From assembly GCF_008386505.1 (NCBI RefSeq), contig NZ_VUNZ01000001.1, forward strand, positions 1,054,001 to 1,118,000: a stretch of 64,000 bases of DNA, written 5' to 3'. Within the stretch, counting starts at the first letter, position 1. Every line of letters begins with the position of its first letter. Source of the DNA: Chryseobacterium sediminis. GTDB taxonomy: Bacteria > Bacteroidota > Bacteroidia > Flavobacteriales > Weeksellaceae. Shown piece by piece: positions 1 through 8,062 of this stretch. The notes under the pieces were generated by a model. The model did no database searches. It saw nothing but the letters and a program-made list of their open reading frames with translations, and was not told where the DNA came from. Both the position numbers and the translations under genes were made by a program.

Positions 1-395
1 TTGTTGATATAACGAACCAGTTCATGTCTTCTTGAGGGAATTAGATTTTCAAAATTTTCCGTTGCCAGAGGACTTCCTTTAATTGCTTTTTCTAATTGGG
101 GATGAATAGAAATACTTCTGTCAGAACCATCATATTCCAAAACAACTTCAATGATTTCTCCGATTCTCTTCGGGGAATTTTTCAACATGATAAGATTGAC
201 ATACAGCCTCCATTCACCCAGATATTTCATCAGGTTTTGTTTAAATTCCTGCCCGTTTATGGTTCCTTTTACCGGAATCGGACTTTTATTTCTTCCTGAT
301 TCATCAAAAATCCTGTCCAGAATCTCTTCCGGAACAAATACAAAAGGATTAATTCCTATGATTTCCAATGTGGCTGTAAAACTGTTGTTTTTCAT
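1..395 (-). CDS. YdeI/OmpD-associated-like protein with DUF1905 domain, truncated by the window edge
   Basis: This is a partial gene. Its ATG is at 395, it reads leftward, and it runs off base 1 with no stop, leaving about 131 visible residues. The visible part starts with a beta-rich segment containing VKGTINGQEF and then YLGEWRLYVN, followed by a phrase ending in EVVLEYDGSDR. This resembles the DUF1905 domain, which is usually the N-terminal half of YdeI/OmdA-type proteins. The later residues (HPQLEKAIK) look like the start of the OmdA half, whose remainder lies outside the window. The biochemical role of the family is poorly defined. The family call rests on motif resemblance only. Confidence 0.7.
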   Translation of the reverse strand, partial: MKNNSFTATLEIIGINPFVFVPEEILDRIFDESGRNKSPIPVKGTINGQEFKQNLMKYLGEWRLYVNLIMLKNSPKRIGEIIEVVLEYDGSDRSISIHPQLEKAIKGSPLATENFENLIPSRRHELVRYIN

Positions 396-644
396 GGATA
401 ATATTTTAGGTGCAAGGTGCAAGGTGCTAAATTAACTATTTGTTTAAGATCAATATAAATTATTTTTTACTGTGTATAATTCATCCCATTCTCAAACCCG
501 AAACTTTCAAACCTCCAACTTTATCACACGTATACCCGAAATCCTGAATCTCATAACTCGAAATCCCGAACCCCGTAACTCAAAATTCATATCCCAGAAC
601 CCAATTAATTCCCTATCTTTGTATCAATAAATCTATTTAACAAA
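396..644. other. Intergenic region with degenerate text-like repeats and the fsa promoter
   Basis: No gene is seen. At 410-427 a GTGCAAG unit is repeated in tandem. Between about 485 and 600 there are many imperfect copies of an AACTCGAAATCCCGAA-like unit. A -7 element lies at 614-621. Confidence 0.5.
614..621 (+). promoter_or_regulatory. TAnnTTTG promoter element for the transaldolase gene
   Basis: TATCTTTG matches the Bacteroidetes -7 consensus and lies 23 bases before the ATG at 645. No clear -33 element was identified. Confidence 0.6.
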
Positions 645-1298
645 ATGAAATTTTTTATTGACACAGCTAATTTAGAGCAAATCAAGGAAGCGAGAGATCT
701 TGGAATTTTAGATGGTGTAACAACGAACCCTTCATTAATGGCTAAGGAAGGAATTCAGGGTGCTGAAGCAATCAAGAACCACTACAAAACGATCTGCGAA
801 CTTGTAGACGGAGATATTTCTGCGGAAGTTCTTTCTACAACGTATGAAGAAATGATTAAAGAAGGAGACGAATTGGCTGCTATTCACCCAAATATCGTTG
901 TGAAGATCCCGATGATCAAAGACGGTATCAAAGCTTTAAAATATTTTTCTGATAAAGGAATCAAAACGAACTGTACATTAATTTTCTCTGCAGGACAGGC
1001 TCTTTTGGCAGCAAAAGCGGGTGCTACTTATGTATCTCCATTTTTAGGAAGATTAGATGATATTTCTACAGACGGTCTGAACCTTATTCAGGAAATCAGA
1101 TTGATTTTTGATAACTATATGTTTGAAACTGAAATCTTAGCGGCTTCTATCCGTCACTCAATGCACATCATTGACTGTGCTAAAATCGGAGCTGATGTAA
1201 TTACATCTCCACTGCCTCCGATCTTGAGTTTATTGAAGCACCCATTAACAGACAGCGGATTGGCTCAGTTCATTGCAGATTCTCAGAAATTAGCATAA
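645..1298 (+). CDS. fsa: Short transaldolase / fructose-6-phosphate aldolase (TalC/FSA type)
   Basis: This 217-residue protein belongs to the short transaldolase subfamily, which transfers dihydroxyacetone units or cleaves fructose 6-phosphate in the pentose phosphate region of central metabolism. It starts with [16 protein letters not shown] and contains GVTTNPSL near residue 25. VVKIPM places the expected Schiff-base lysine at about residue 87. [19 protein letters not shown] and [10 protein letters not shown] follow. Length and motif order fit the TalC/FSA class rather than the roughly 320-residue TalB class. A promoter element lies just upstream and a strong hairpin just downstream, so it is probably monocistronic. 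Whether it acts as a transaldolase or as an aldolase cannot be decided from sequence alone. Confidence 0.93.
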   Translation: MKFFIDTANLEQIKEARDLGILDGVTTNPSLMAKEGIQGAEAIKNHYKTICELVDGDISAEVLSTTYEEMIKEGDELAAIHPNIVVKIPMIKDGIKALKYFSDKGIKTNCTLIFSAGQALLAAKAGATYVSPFLGRLDDISTDGLNLIQEIRLIFDNYMFETEILAASIRHSMHIIDCAKIGADVITSPLPPILSLLKHPLTDSGLAQFIADSQKLA

Positions 1299-1322
1299 TA
1301 ACTGATTCTTATTCAGATATAA

Positions 1323-1355
1323 AAAATCCCGGAACAATGTTCCGGGATTTTACTT
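1323..1355 (+). terminator. Rho-independent terminator between fsa and the convergent GLPGLI gene
   Basis: A stem of AAAATCCCGGAACA pairs with TGTTCCGGGATTTT and is flanked by A and T runs. It can serve both converging genes. Confidence 0.8.
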
Positions 1356-1369
1356 TTATAATGATTATT

Positions 1370-2236
1370 TTATTTCAGCAGATCCAGCTCAAGAATATTA
1401 TTTTGTTTTTTCAGATCATTCTTTCTTTTTATTTCTTTTTCTTTTTGTGCTTTATCAGCAGGAATCAATTTCCCTGATTCATCTATTTCCTGAATTTCAA
1501 TTCCCTGAGCCAACATCTGTTTTTCACTTTTCATAGGATCTGCAAGGTAGTCTTTAAAAGCTTTTCTATACTTGGTTTCATTTACTGTAACGAGGGCATT
1601 AAATCGTTCTTTTTCTTTGGTACTCTTCCACTCATATCCTTCAGGGAGTTTTTTATTGCCTTTTAATTCAAATGAATGGGTGTGGGAAGCATCTTCAAGC
1701 TTTACAATTAATCCCGGAAGTCCATGAAATTTATACGGGCCATCCTGAATGGGAAGATCAGTGGTAAACCAGGCTGTCCATTTTCTTCCGGCGAAGCTGC
1801 CTATTGCTTTTTGTACTCTAAACCCGCCTATCTCTGCTTTATCTGAAAATATTTTCCATTCCTGTTTTCTGGCATCCTGCACCATATATTCGTCAGCCGC
1901 AAGATTAGTGAAAAAGTTCACTGAATAATCCGGATACATCTTTTCAACACTATAGTTGATTTTACCTTTGAATTTGATTCCTGAGAAATCTAATTCTTTA
2001 ACTCCCATCTGAAGCTGTTTTTCCATAGAAGCAGCCATAAGAGAATCCGATTCAAAAGAATCTTTACTGTAAAATTTTGATCCTTTGGCAGCAACGTCTA
2101 AAAGCATAATTTCTACTTCCGGTTTATCTTTAGCAGTAGAATCCAGGGCATATTTGTATTCATAAATAAATCTTTGATTCTGGGCATTAATGATTACAGC
2201 CCATATAAGACTCAAAAAAATGATCAGTTTTCTCAT
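1370..2236 (-). CDS. GLPGLI family secreted protein
   Basis: This 288-residue protein starts with a signal peptide (MRKLIIFLSLIWAVIINAQ). It carries the family signature GLPGLIVKLED near residue 175, preceded by WTAWFTTDLPIQDGPYKF. The family is common in Bacteroidetes and is expected in the periplasm or at the cell surface, but its function is unknown. A close relative lies at 2921-3811 on the same strand, with an acetyltransferase gene between them. The C-terminus is rich in lysine and glutamate. The gene ends at the shared hairpin at 1323-1355. Confidence 0.9.
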   Translation of the reverse strand: MRKLIIFLSLIWAVIINAQNQRFIYEYKYALDSTAKDKPEVEIMLLDVAAKGSKFYSKDSFESDSLMAASMEKQLQMGVKELDFSGIKFKGKINYSVEKMYPDYSVNFFTNLAADEYMVQDARKQEWKIFSDKAEIGGFRVQKAIGSFAGRKWTAWFTTDLPIQDGPYKFHGLPGLIVKLEDASHTHSFELKGNKKLPEGYEWKSTKEKERFNALVTVNETKYRKAFKDYLADPMKSEKQMLAQGIEIQEIDESGKLIPADKAQKEKEIKRKNDLKKQNNILELDLLK

Positions 2237-2256
2237 GGTTAGTTTGATATAGTTTT

Positions 2257-2823
2257 TTAATTCTGTTCTGTAATTTTCTTAACAACTTTACACGGATTTC
2301 CTACAGCGACTACATGATCCGGAATATCTTTAGTAACAATACTACCAGCACCAATCACCGAGTTATTCCCAATGGAAACTCCGGGAAGCACAACGACATT
2401 TCCTCCCAGCCATACATTATCTCCTACTTTAATCGGGTTTGCATATTCCAGACCTTCATTTCTTTGTTTTGTATCAAGCGGATGACCAGCAGTATAGAAA
2501 CTGCAATTGGGACCTATAAATACATTATCACCAAACTCTACTTTGGCACAATCTAAGATAACAAGGTTATGATTGGCATAGAAATTTTCTCCTACTTTTA
2601 TATTGTATCCGTAATCACACCAAAAATTGGGTTCTATGCAGATATTTTCTTTAATACTTCCGATTATTCTCCGGAGCAGTTCATCTCTCCCTTCCGTATC
2701 TGAGTTTCTTAGTCCATTATATTCCTGACACAGATCTTTGCAGGCAATACGCTCCTGAATCAGTTCTTTGTCGTAATTAGCATTGTATAAAAGTCCTGCT
2801 GCACATTTTTCCTTTTCTGTCAT
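2257..2823 (-). CDS. Maltose/galactoside O-acetyltransferase-like sugar acetyltransferase
   Basis: The protein is a left-handed beta-helix acyltransferase that transfers acetyl from acetyl-CoA to sugars. It opens with the short helical domain typical of maltose and galactoside acetyltransferases (MTEKEKCAAGLLYNANYDKE). Hexapeptide repeats follow (IGNNSVIGAGSIVTKDIP). The expected catalytic histidine is at about residue 114 in FYTAGHPLD. The start at 2823 is preferred over the longer frame beginning at 2859, because MTEKEK is the family start and a near-consensus TATCTTTA lies at 2847-2854. The protein is then 188 residues, near the family norm. It sits between two GLPGLI genes on the same strand. 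The natural substrate is unknown. Confidence 0.9.
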   Translation of the reverse strand: MTEKEKCAAGLLYNANYDKELIQERIACKDLCQEYNGLRNSDTEGRDELLRRIIGSIKENICIEPNFWCDYGYNIKVGENFYANHNLVILDCAKVEFGDNVFIGPNCSFYTAGHPLDTKQRNEGLEYANPIKVGDNVWLGGNVVVLPGVSIGNNSVIGAGSIVTKDIPDHVVAVGNPCKVVKKITEQN

Positions 2824-2866
2824 AATATGGAATTTTAAGTCCCGGATAAAGATACACAATACAAAA

Positions 2867-2903
2867 AAAATACAGTAAGATTATGATAATCTTACTGTAT
2901 TTT
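2867..2903 (-). terminator. Near-perfect dyad terminator after the second GLPGLI gene
   Basis: The arms AAAATACAGTAAGATTAT and ATAATCTTACTGTATTTT form an 18-bp dyad around one base. A run of A on the + strand gives the U-tract on the minus strand. Confidence 0.75.
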
Positions 2904-2920
2904 AATCAAATAGAAACTTC

Positions 2921-3811
2921 TTATTTAAAAAGATCCGGTTCTATTTTATTGTTATTTTTTGCCTGGTCTTCTTTTGCTCTTTTTTCGATATTTCTGTACA
3001 TCTCATTGACATCAATACTTTTCCCATCCTGATTTTTCATCTGTACAACAGCTCCTGCAGGAAGAGTACTCATAGTTTGTTTCATGTCTTTTGTAGGGTC
3101 AATTAGATAATCTTTCCAGGCTTTTTTAAACTGCTTTTTGTTTATCTCTATTTCTTTCCCTCCAAAACCAATTGTCGTAAGACCTGGTATTTGAATATTT
3201 TCTTCTGACACCGCTTCCGTTTTCTTATTACCGATTAATGTCATGATATGGGAACCTGTTTTATCTTCGATTTTAACGATAAGCCCTGGCAGTCCATAAA
3301 ATTTATACGGGCCATCCTGGAAAGGAATATCTGTAGAAAACCATGCCGTCCAGCTTCTACCACCAAAATTTGTGGTTGCTTTTTGTGTATTGTAATCTCC
3401 AATTTTCTGTTTTTCAGGAAGAATTTTCCATTCAGGTTTTTGGTCTTCCGGCATTTTATAGGTTGTATTTCCGATATTTTCGGAGAATGAGACATTATAA
3501 TCCGGATATTTTTTCGTGACCGTTGAAGAAATCATCCCCGGCTTTATATTTCTCTTGATATTAATACTTCCTCCGAATCCACCTTTCATCTGCTTGGCGA
3601 TATCAGCTTTCATTGTTGAATCTGCAACAAATTTTTCACGGCTGTAATATTTAGATCCATTTTTATCAATATCCAAAAGCATAACATCACTTTTCACATC
3701 TGCTTTATTGGTAGAATCTGAAATATATTTGTAGTCATAGAAGAATCTGTTCACTTGTGCATTCATAACTACACTTAAAAATGCTAATAAAATAAAATAA
3801 CTTTTTTTCAT
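2921..3811 (-). CDS. GLPGLI family secreted protein (second copy)
   Basis: This 296-residue protein has a signal peptide (MKKSYFILLAFLSVVMNAQ) and the signature GLPGLIVKIED. It is clearly a paralogue of the product of 1370-2236. Both share FxYxYKYxxDST near the N-terminus, WKI then GxxxQKA, WTAWFxTDxPxQDGPYKF, and a KAWKDYL/KAFKDYL segment. It is likely exported, and the role is unknown. The gene is followed by its own dyad terminator before the acetyltransferase, so the three genes are probably not one simple transcript. Confidence 0.9.
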   Translation of the reverse strand: MKKSYFILLAFLSVVMNAQVNRFFYDYKYISDSTNKADVKSDVMLLDIDKNGSKYYSREKFVADSTMKADIAKQMKGGFGGSINIKRNIKPGMISSTVTKKYPDYNVSFSENIGNTTYKMPEDQKPEWKILPEKQKIGDYNTQKATTNFGGRSWTAWFSTDIPFQDGPYKFYGLPGLIVKIEDKTGSHIMTLIGNKKTEAVSEENIQIPGLTTIGFGGKEIEINKKQFKKAWKDYLIDPTKDMKQTMSTLPAGAVVQMKNQDGKSIDVNEMYRNIEKRAKEDQAKNNNKIEPDLFK

Positions 3812-3836
3812 AATTTATGTATTATTAAAATAATAA

Positions 3837-3869
3837 AAAGCCCTGTCAATTGAGTACTGACAAAGCTTT
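3837..3869 (-). terminator. Terminator after the blaR1-like gene
   Basis: Read on the minus strand, AGCTTTGTCA pairs with TGACAGGGCT (one G-U) and is followed by a T-rich tract. Confidence 0.7.
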
Positions 3870-3880
3870 TTTTGGAACTT

Positions 3881-5839
3881 TTATTTTTTTGTCTCAATTC
3901 TTACTTCTCCTTTCTTCACCTCTCCATTCTTCTGGCTGTTGACCATTACTTTTGAAATATTGGCGGAATTCAAAGCATTAACCTCATCTTTAGAGACTTC
4001 TCTTCCATCAATATAATACTTGTATTTCAGATCATCATCTCCATTTATGCTAAACTTTTTCACTCCATTCATTGCAATGTTTCCGTTGCCGTCTTTTTTG
4101 ATGAAATCAGCATGCATTACCATAACGTTAGGTGCAGAAGTTGTCATGGTAAAGTTACCCGCTCTGAAATTCTGTGCTGCTTTTTCTGCTTCTACACGTA
4201 TTTTTTCGCTTTCTCTTCTTATTCTCTCCCCATCAATTCTTATGATTTCCCCTTCTTTTCTGATTCGGGCTCCTTCTGCTCTCGCCTTCTCGCCCTGTAT
4301 ACGAGCTATAGCACCTTCTGCTCTGGCTTTGTCGCCTTCTTTTCTGGCTTTTTCACCTTCTATTCTAGCTTTTTCACCTTCAATTCTGGCTTCCTTCATA
4401 GCTTTTCTGGCCTCTTTCATTGCCTTACGTATTTCATCTTTTTCTTTAGGGCTAAGATCCTTATAGTAGACTGTATTATTATTTTTAAAATAAACTACTT
4501 TGGGTGCTTTTGGAGCTTGAGGTTCATCCGGTGCATCAGGCGGTGACGGTGCAGGAAGAATTGACACTTTTCCTACCATCTTAGCAGCCTCTCTCCCTGC
4601 TTTTTTAGCCTCTCTTTTTATTTTACGAATTTCTTTTTTATCAAGAGGATCCATATTTTCAAGTTCCTTCATCTGATTTTTCCATTCAGCAGAATTGAAA
4701 TATTCATCCACTTTAACATTGGCAGCTATCTCTCCTATCTCTGAAGCAAGAGTACTTATTTCTTCAATTTTATCACTGAAGGCATCACTTTCCGGATCCA
4801 GTCCTTTCAGCTCTTTCTCTTTTTCTTTTATCTTTTTCTCAAGCTCAGCCACTTTTGTATGATCTTCCGGTGAGATAGGTTTCAGATCCGTAATTTTTTC
4901 CTGACCCGATGGTCTTACTGTATCTTTTTTGATTTCTGAAACTACTTTTTTTATGGAAAGATTGGTTTCTTCAATTTCTCTGTTCTTCGCATTTACCAGA
5001 TAAGCAAAAGCTACGGTAAATACTACCGGCAATGCAAGAATTCTTCGCGCATATCCGAACTTGGTTTTTGGTTTTTGTAACATTTTAAGTCTTTTTTTAA
5101 GGTTTGAACTTAGAAACGGACTGGCAGCAGGCAACTGTGTTCCGGAAAAGTGGCTTGCTAAAAGCATCTGCGCAAATGCTTTGGTGTCCGATTGTTGTAC
5201 GGCTTTTTTATCAGCCAGGTACTCGTGGATGAGATTAATTTCTTTTTTGATGATATGAAAAAACGGATTGAACCAGAAAACAGAAGTAATAATCTCGATA
5301 AAGATCTTATCAAATGAATGTTTCTGCTCAATATGTACCATCTCATGCTTTAAAATCTGTTTCCCGATATCAGAATGCAGTGTAATGGCATTCTTCCAGA
5401 AAAGGTTCTTAAAGTATGAAAACGGAGCTTCGCTAAGGTCTGTACGGTAAAAGTTGATCCCGTCAAAACTCTCTTTCTGAAACTGTTTTTTAAACTGCTG
5501 GATTTTGAAAATCCCGTAGATAAGCTTCCCTAAAAAATAGAGAGAAACCAGTCCCAGAGCTGAAAAAATAATGTTAAAATAAAGGTTACCATTGTTTATA
5601 TTTTTTTCTGAATTAAAATTCTGAATCTTATCAAGAAGCATATACATATCATTATTTACCTCTATCGTAAAATCATCTACTTTGATGAGTGGCAGCAGCA
5701 GTGATATCACAATTGCGGCCAACAGATAAAATCTGTTATAATGATGGAATGTCTTGTCTTTTAATGACAACTGATAATACAAAAATGTTACACCCGAACA
5801 TAAAATTGTTTTCCCAAAGTATAAAAGTATGGCTTCCAT
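3881..5839 (-). CDS. M56 (BlaR1/MecR1-type) membrane peptidase with heptad-repeat region
   Basis: This 652-residue protein has an N-terminal membrane domain (segments near residues 8-25, 37-53 and 88-112). An M56 zinc peptidase motif HEMVH at 165-169 and HEYLAD with Glu at about 206 follow. Another hydrophobic segment lies near 268-285. In the BlaR1 family the peptidase is switched on by an external signal and removes the BlaI-type repressor. This protein lacks the C-terminal penicillin-binding domain of true BlaR1. Instead it has about 12 seven-residue repeats of the EGEKARx type (about 466-553). Its short tail (YKYYIDGREVSKDEVNAL) resembles the plug-like motif seen in other Bacteroidetes M56 proteins. 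The gene follows the blaI-like gene by 5 bases. The signal it senses is unknown. Confidence 0.88.
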   Translation of the reverse strand: MEAILLYFGKTILCSGVTFLYYQLSLKDKTFHHYNRFYLLAAIVISLLLPLIKVDDFTIEVNNDMYMLLDKIQNFNSEKNINNGNLYFNIIFSALGLVSLYFLGKLIYGIFKIQQFKKQFQKESFDGINFYRTDLSEAPFSYFKNLFWKNAITLHSDIGKQILKHEMVHIEQKHSFDKIFIEIITSVFWFNPFFHIIKKEINLIHEYLADKKAVQQSDTKAFAQMLLASHFSGTQLPAASPFLSSNLKKRLKMLQKPKTKFGYARRILALPVVFTVAFAYLVNAKNREIEETNLSIKKVVSEIKKDTVRPSGQEKITDLKPISPEDHTKVAELEKKIKEKEKELKGLDPESDAFSDKIEEISTLASEIGEIAANVKVDEYFNSAEWKNQMKELENMDPLDKKEIRKIKREAKKAGREAAKMVGKVSILPAPSPPDAPDEPQAPKAPKVVYFKNNNTVYYKDLSPKEKDEIRKAMKEARKAMKEARIEGEKARIEGEKARKEGDKARAEGAIARIQGEKARAEGARIRKEGEIIRIDGERIRRESEKIRVEAEKAAQNFRAGNFTMTTSAPNVMVMHADFIKKDGNGNIAMNGVKKFSINGDDDLKYKYYIDGREVSKDEVNALNSANISKVMVNSQKNGEVKKGEVRIETKK

Positions 5840-5844
5840 AGGTA

Positions 5845-6210
5845 CTAGTCTTTGTTTTTGAGTTCATCCAATAACATCTCAAGATCTTCTACTGTCATTT
5901 CGTTTTTTTCTACCAGAAACGATACGGCACTTTTGTAGGATCCTTTAAAATAGTTTTTCACAAGACTTTTCATGGTCTTTCCGGAATACTGTTCTTTTGA
6001 AACCAACGGAAAATACTCATGCTGTCTTCCATGTACACGATAGTCTACAAATTCTTTGTCTTTCAATACTTTTAAAATGGTGGAGACCGTATTGGTATGC
6101 GGTTTCGGATCCGGAAAAAGATCAAGAACATCCTTTAGAAATCCTTTTTCTATTTTCCATAAATACTGCATTACCTGCTCTTCTGCTTTTGTTAAAGTCT
6201 GAATTTTCAT
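5845..6210 (-). CDS. BlaI/MecI/CopY-family transcriptional repressor
   Basis: This is a winged-helix repressor of about 121 residues. It begins MKIQTLTKAEEQVMQYLW and contains PHTNTVSTILKVLKDKEF, the recognition-helix region of the BlaI family, then a C-terminal dimerisation helix rich in leucine and glutamate. A longer start at 6228 (MINEQD) is possible; the start at 6210 matches the usual family N-terminus. It is co-transcribed with the M56 peptidase gene directly downstream, which is the usual two-gene arrangement. A TACA-AA-TGTA dyad covers its own -7 element, which suggests autorepression. Confidence 0.9.
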   Translation of the reverse strand: MKIQTLTKAEEQVMQYLWKIEKGFLKDVLDLFPDPKPHTNTVSTILKVLKDKEFVDYRVHGRQHEYFPLVSKEQYSGKTMKSLVKNYFKGSYKSAVSFLVEKNEMTVEDLEMLLDELKNKD

Positions 6211-6545
6211 ATCCTGTTCATTTATCAATTATCGTGATATAAAGTCATCCAATTCTATATCACTAAGAAATTAGTTATACAAATGTAGAAATAAAAATGA
6301 ATCAAACAACTATTTTTTTAGTGATAAACATAGACTGCAATTTAACCAACTGTAAATCAATCAAATAAAATTAGTTAAAATATATTAATTTTTTAAAGGA
6401 GTGAAATCTTCACCTGCTTAATCCACAGAAAAAGAGTCATTTCAGGTATAAATTCTTAAAACTTGTTAAATTTTATTAAATAAAATTAAAATGTATTTGT
6501 TTTAACCGGGAAATTATATTTATTTTAGTGCTTTAAAAATTTCTC
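6211..6545. other. Divergent intergenic region with BlaI-type operator and nearby inverted repeat
   Basis: This AT-rich region separates the blaI-like gene and the secreted protein at 6546. It contains an inverted repeat, GTGATATA at 6234-6241 and TATATCAC at 6256-6263, in the presumed leader of blaI. It also contains the dyad at 6278-6287. A possible ribosome-binding-like AAAGGAG near 6397 has no ORF after it. No gene is seen. Confidence 0.5.
6278..6287 (-). promoter_or_regulatory. Candidate BlaI operator overlapping the -7 promoter element
   Basis: On the + strand this reads TACAAATGTA. On the minus strand it reads TACATTTGTA, which contains TACATTTG, a TAnnTTTG -7 element for the blaI-like gene. 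BlaI/MecI operators have TACA/TGTA half-sites, so repressor binding here would cover the promoter. Confidence 0.6.
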
Positions 6546-7127
6546 ATGAAAAGATATAATTTATTGATTGTACTATTACTGCTTATTTTTAACGTTACTA
6601 CAGCACAAAAGAAGGGTTCTCCTGCTGCTGATCTCAGTATATTAAAGGATACAAAATCAAAAATCGAAGCTACTGTTCCCTTGGTGATTCAACATCTTCA
6701 GACCATTGCTACTAAAGAAGGAGATAACAATATTGTCAACAACGGAAAAATTGCTTTAGGCAGAGAATATGGTATTTTGGAATCTGAATGGTTTTTATAC
6801 AGAAACAATATGAAAAACTGTATTCTGAACAACTCTTCCAAAAAAGCAAAGAAATGTATGGAATATCATAACAATATGATGAGAGGTACAATGATCAATT
6901 ATAACAATTATATTACCAATCTTACAAGAAAGAATGGCTATCTGGGAGTTGAAGGTGATACTAAATTTGATTTTAAGCCTGCTGATATCTCTACAAAACT
7001 AAGTGAAGCTTACTTCAATGCCAATGATGCTGCAGGAAGAATGAAAGCAGATCAGAAAAGAGACTTTTTGGGACAGACAATGTCTGATGACAACAAGCTT
7101 ACTCCCTACGCTCAATTAGCTCAATAA
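6546..7127 (+). CDS. Hypothetical secreted protein
   Basis: The 193-residue product starts with a signal peptide (MKRYNLLIVLLLLIFNVTTAQ) and appears exported. The mature part is rich in asparagine, lysine and alanine and is predicted to be mainly helical. It has two cysteines (in KNCILN and KKCMEY) about 16 residues apart that could form a disulphide. I do not recognise a domain. The gene is divergent from the blaI/M56 pair and ends at a clear hairpin terminator, so it is probably transcribed alone. Regulation by the neighbouring BlaI is possible because they share the upstream region, but no second operator was found. Confidence 0.75.
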   Translation: MKRYNLLIVLLLLIFNVTTAQKKGSPAADLSILKDTKSKIEATVPLVIQHLQTIATKEGDNNIVNNGKIALGREYGILESEWFLYRNNMKNCILNNSSKKAKKCMEYHNNMMRGTMINYNNYITNLTRKNGYLGVEGDTKFDFKPADISTKLSEAYFNANDAAGRMKADQKRDFLGQTMSDDNKLTPYAQLAQ

Positions 7128-7438
7128 TATTTAAGTCCTATTCAAAAATATAAAAAAGAGAACTGCAATTGCGGTTCTCTTTTTTTATTCAAAAGCAAAA
7201 AATCTCCGCCGGAAAAAGCAGTTTTGTGGTACTAATCATAAAACTTGGGGAAAAAGTAGAAAATTCGGCAGAGATTTTTTTGCATACACTCTACAGATCA
7301 ACTGTCCTACCCATGATCTGTAAGAGTATTACAAAAATAGGACTATGCCCTCTACTGACGGGAGAATACCTGTAGAATTAAATGTCCAGAATTGTAGAAG
7401 TAATACTACTTTCTAAAAATGGTTTACAACTTTCATAT
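7128..7438. other. Structured intergenic region without a gene
   Basis: After the terminator at 7155-7187 there are nested inverted repeats. AAAAATCTC-C-GCCG near 7198-7212 faces CGGC-A-GAGATTTTT near 7267-7282. ACAGATCA near 7291 faces TGATCTGT near 7313. An imperfect AGAAGTA dyad lies near 7396. A short + frame at 7169-7375 has no family resemblance and seems to be chance. Confidence 0.45.
7155..7187 (+). terminator. Terminator after the secreted protein at 6546
   Basis: AAAGAGAACTGC pairs with GCGGTTCTCTTT around an AATT loop and is followed by a T-run. Confidence 0.85.
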
Positions 7439-7885
7439 CTACTTCCACCAATGGTAGTAATTGTGCTGGCCGTCATATTCAAATCCGCAACGCGGATATA
7501 ACGTATTTCCGATATCATTTGTTTTTTCTGTTTCAAGCATCAATCCGCATGCTCCTGTTTCTTTACACCATTGTTTACTACGATCAATTAATGCTACAGA
7601 AAGACCTTTTCCTCTGTAATCCGGATGAACAAACAAATCGCTTAGCAGCCATTGTTTCTGTAGTTTGGTATAATGAAATAGCTTATAAAGCTGTACAAAC
7701 CCCACAGCCCTTCCTTCAGCTATCACAAGAAAGATATCCGATTCACTGTTTAAAAACCGTTCCTTTAGAAAAGCTTTTCCTTTTTCAATGTCTGATTCCT
7801 GTCTGTAAAAAACACGGTAAAGATTGAATAATTCTGCCGTTTCATCAAGATCCTCAAGGCTAGCCTTTTTAATAATGTAATTCAT
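7439..7885 (-). CDS. GNAT family N-acetyltransferase
   Basis: The 148-residue protein has the GNAT fold, which acetylates an amine using acetyl-CoA. Motif A is visible as LFVHPDYRGKGLSVALID (residues about 86-103) with the RGKG pyrophosphate loop. The C-terminal GNTLYPRCGFEYDGQHNYY matches the usual end of stand-alone single-domain members. The substrate is not predictable. The ATG at 7885 is supported by a TACTTTTG promoter element at 7910-7917 on the same strand. Confidence 0.88.
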   Translation of the reverse strand: MNYIIKKASLEDLDETAELFNLYRVFYRQESDIEKGKAFLKERFLNSESDIFLVIAEGRAVGFVQLYKLFHYTKLQKQWLLSDLFVHPDYRGKGLSVALIDRSKQWCKETGACGLMLETEKTNDIGNTLYPRCGFEYDGQHNYYHWWK

Positions 7886-7909
7886 TGTTATTTATTTTAG
7901 TTAACAAGG

Positions 7910-7917
7910 CAAAAGTA
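7910..7917 (-). promoter_or_regulatory. TAnnTTTG promoter element for the GNAT gene
   Basis: On the minus strand this reads TACTTTTG, 24 bases before the start at 7885. Confidence 0.55.
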
Positions 7918-8062
7918 GCCTTAAACAGGACTATCCCAGAGATCCAGATTAATATTATACAGATAGTCCAGTAGATATATTCATTATAAAAAGATAAATA
8001 TCGCATGTTTCGGATTTTCTCATTCTGGACAACTTCAGAATTTTGCAGTATAAAATCAACCA

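Noticed and set aside
396..644. Repeated units that might be a CRISPR array
   Set aside because: Units are imperfect and irregularly spaced, with no constant repeat or spacer length, and no cas genes are present.
4020..4546. Two + strand frames of about 145 residues opposite the M56 gene
   Set aside because: They are serine- or phenylalanine-rich shadows of the heptad-repeat coding region on the minus strand.
6390..6410. An AAAGGAG sequence resembling a ribosome-binding site
   Set aside because: No open reading frame begins at a suitable distance, and this lineage rarely uses such sites.
7169..7375. A 68-residue + strand frame downstream of the secreted protein
   Set aside because: It begins inside the terminator hairpin and has no family resemblance.
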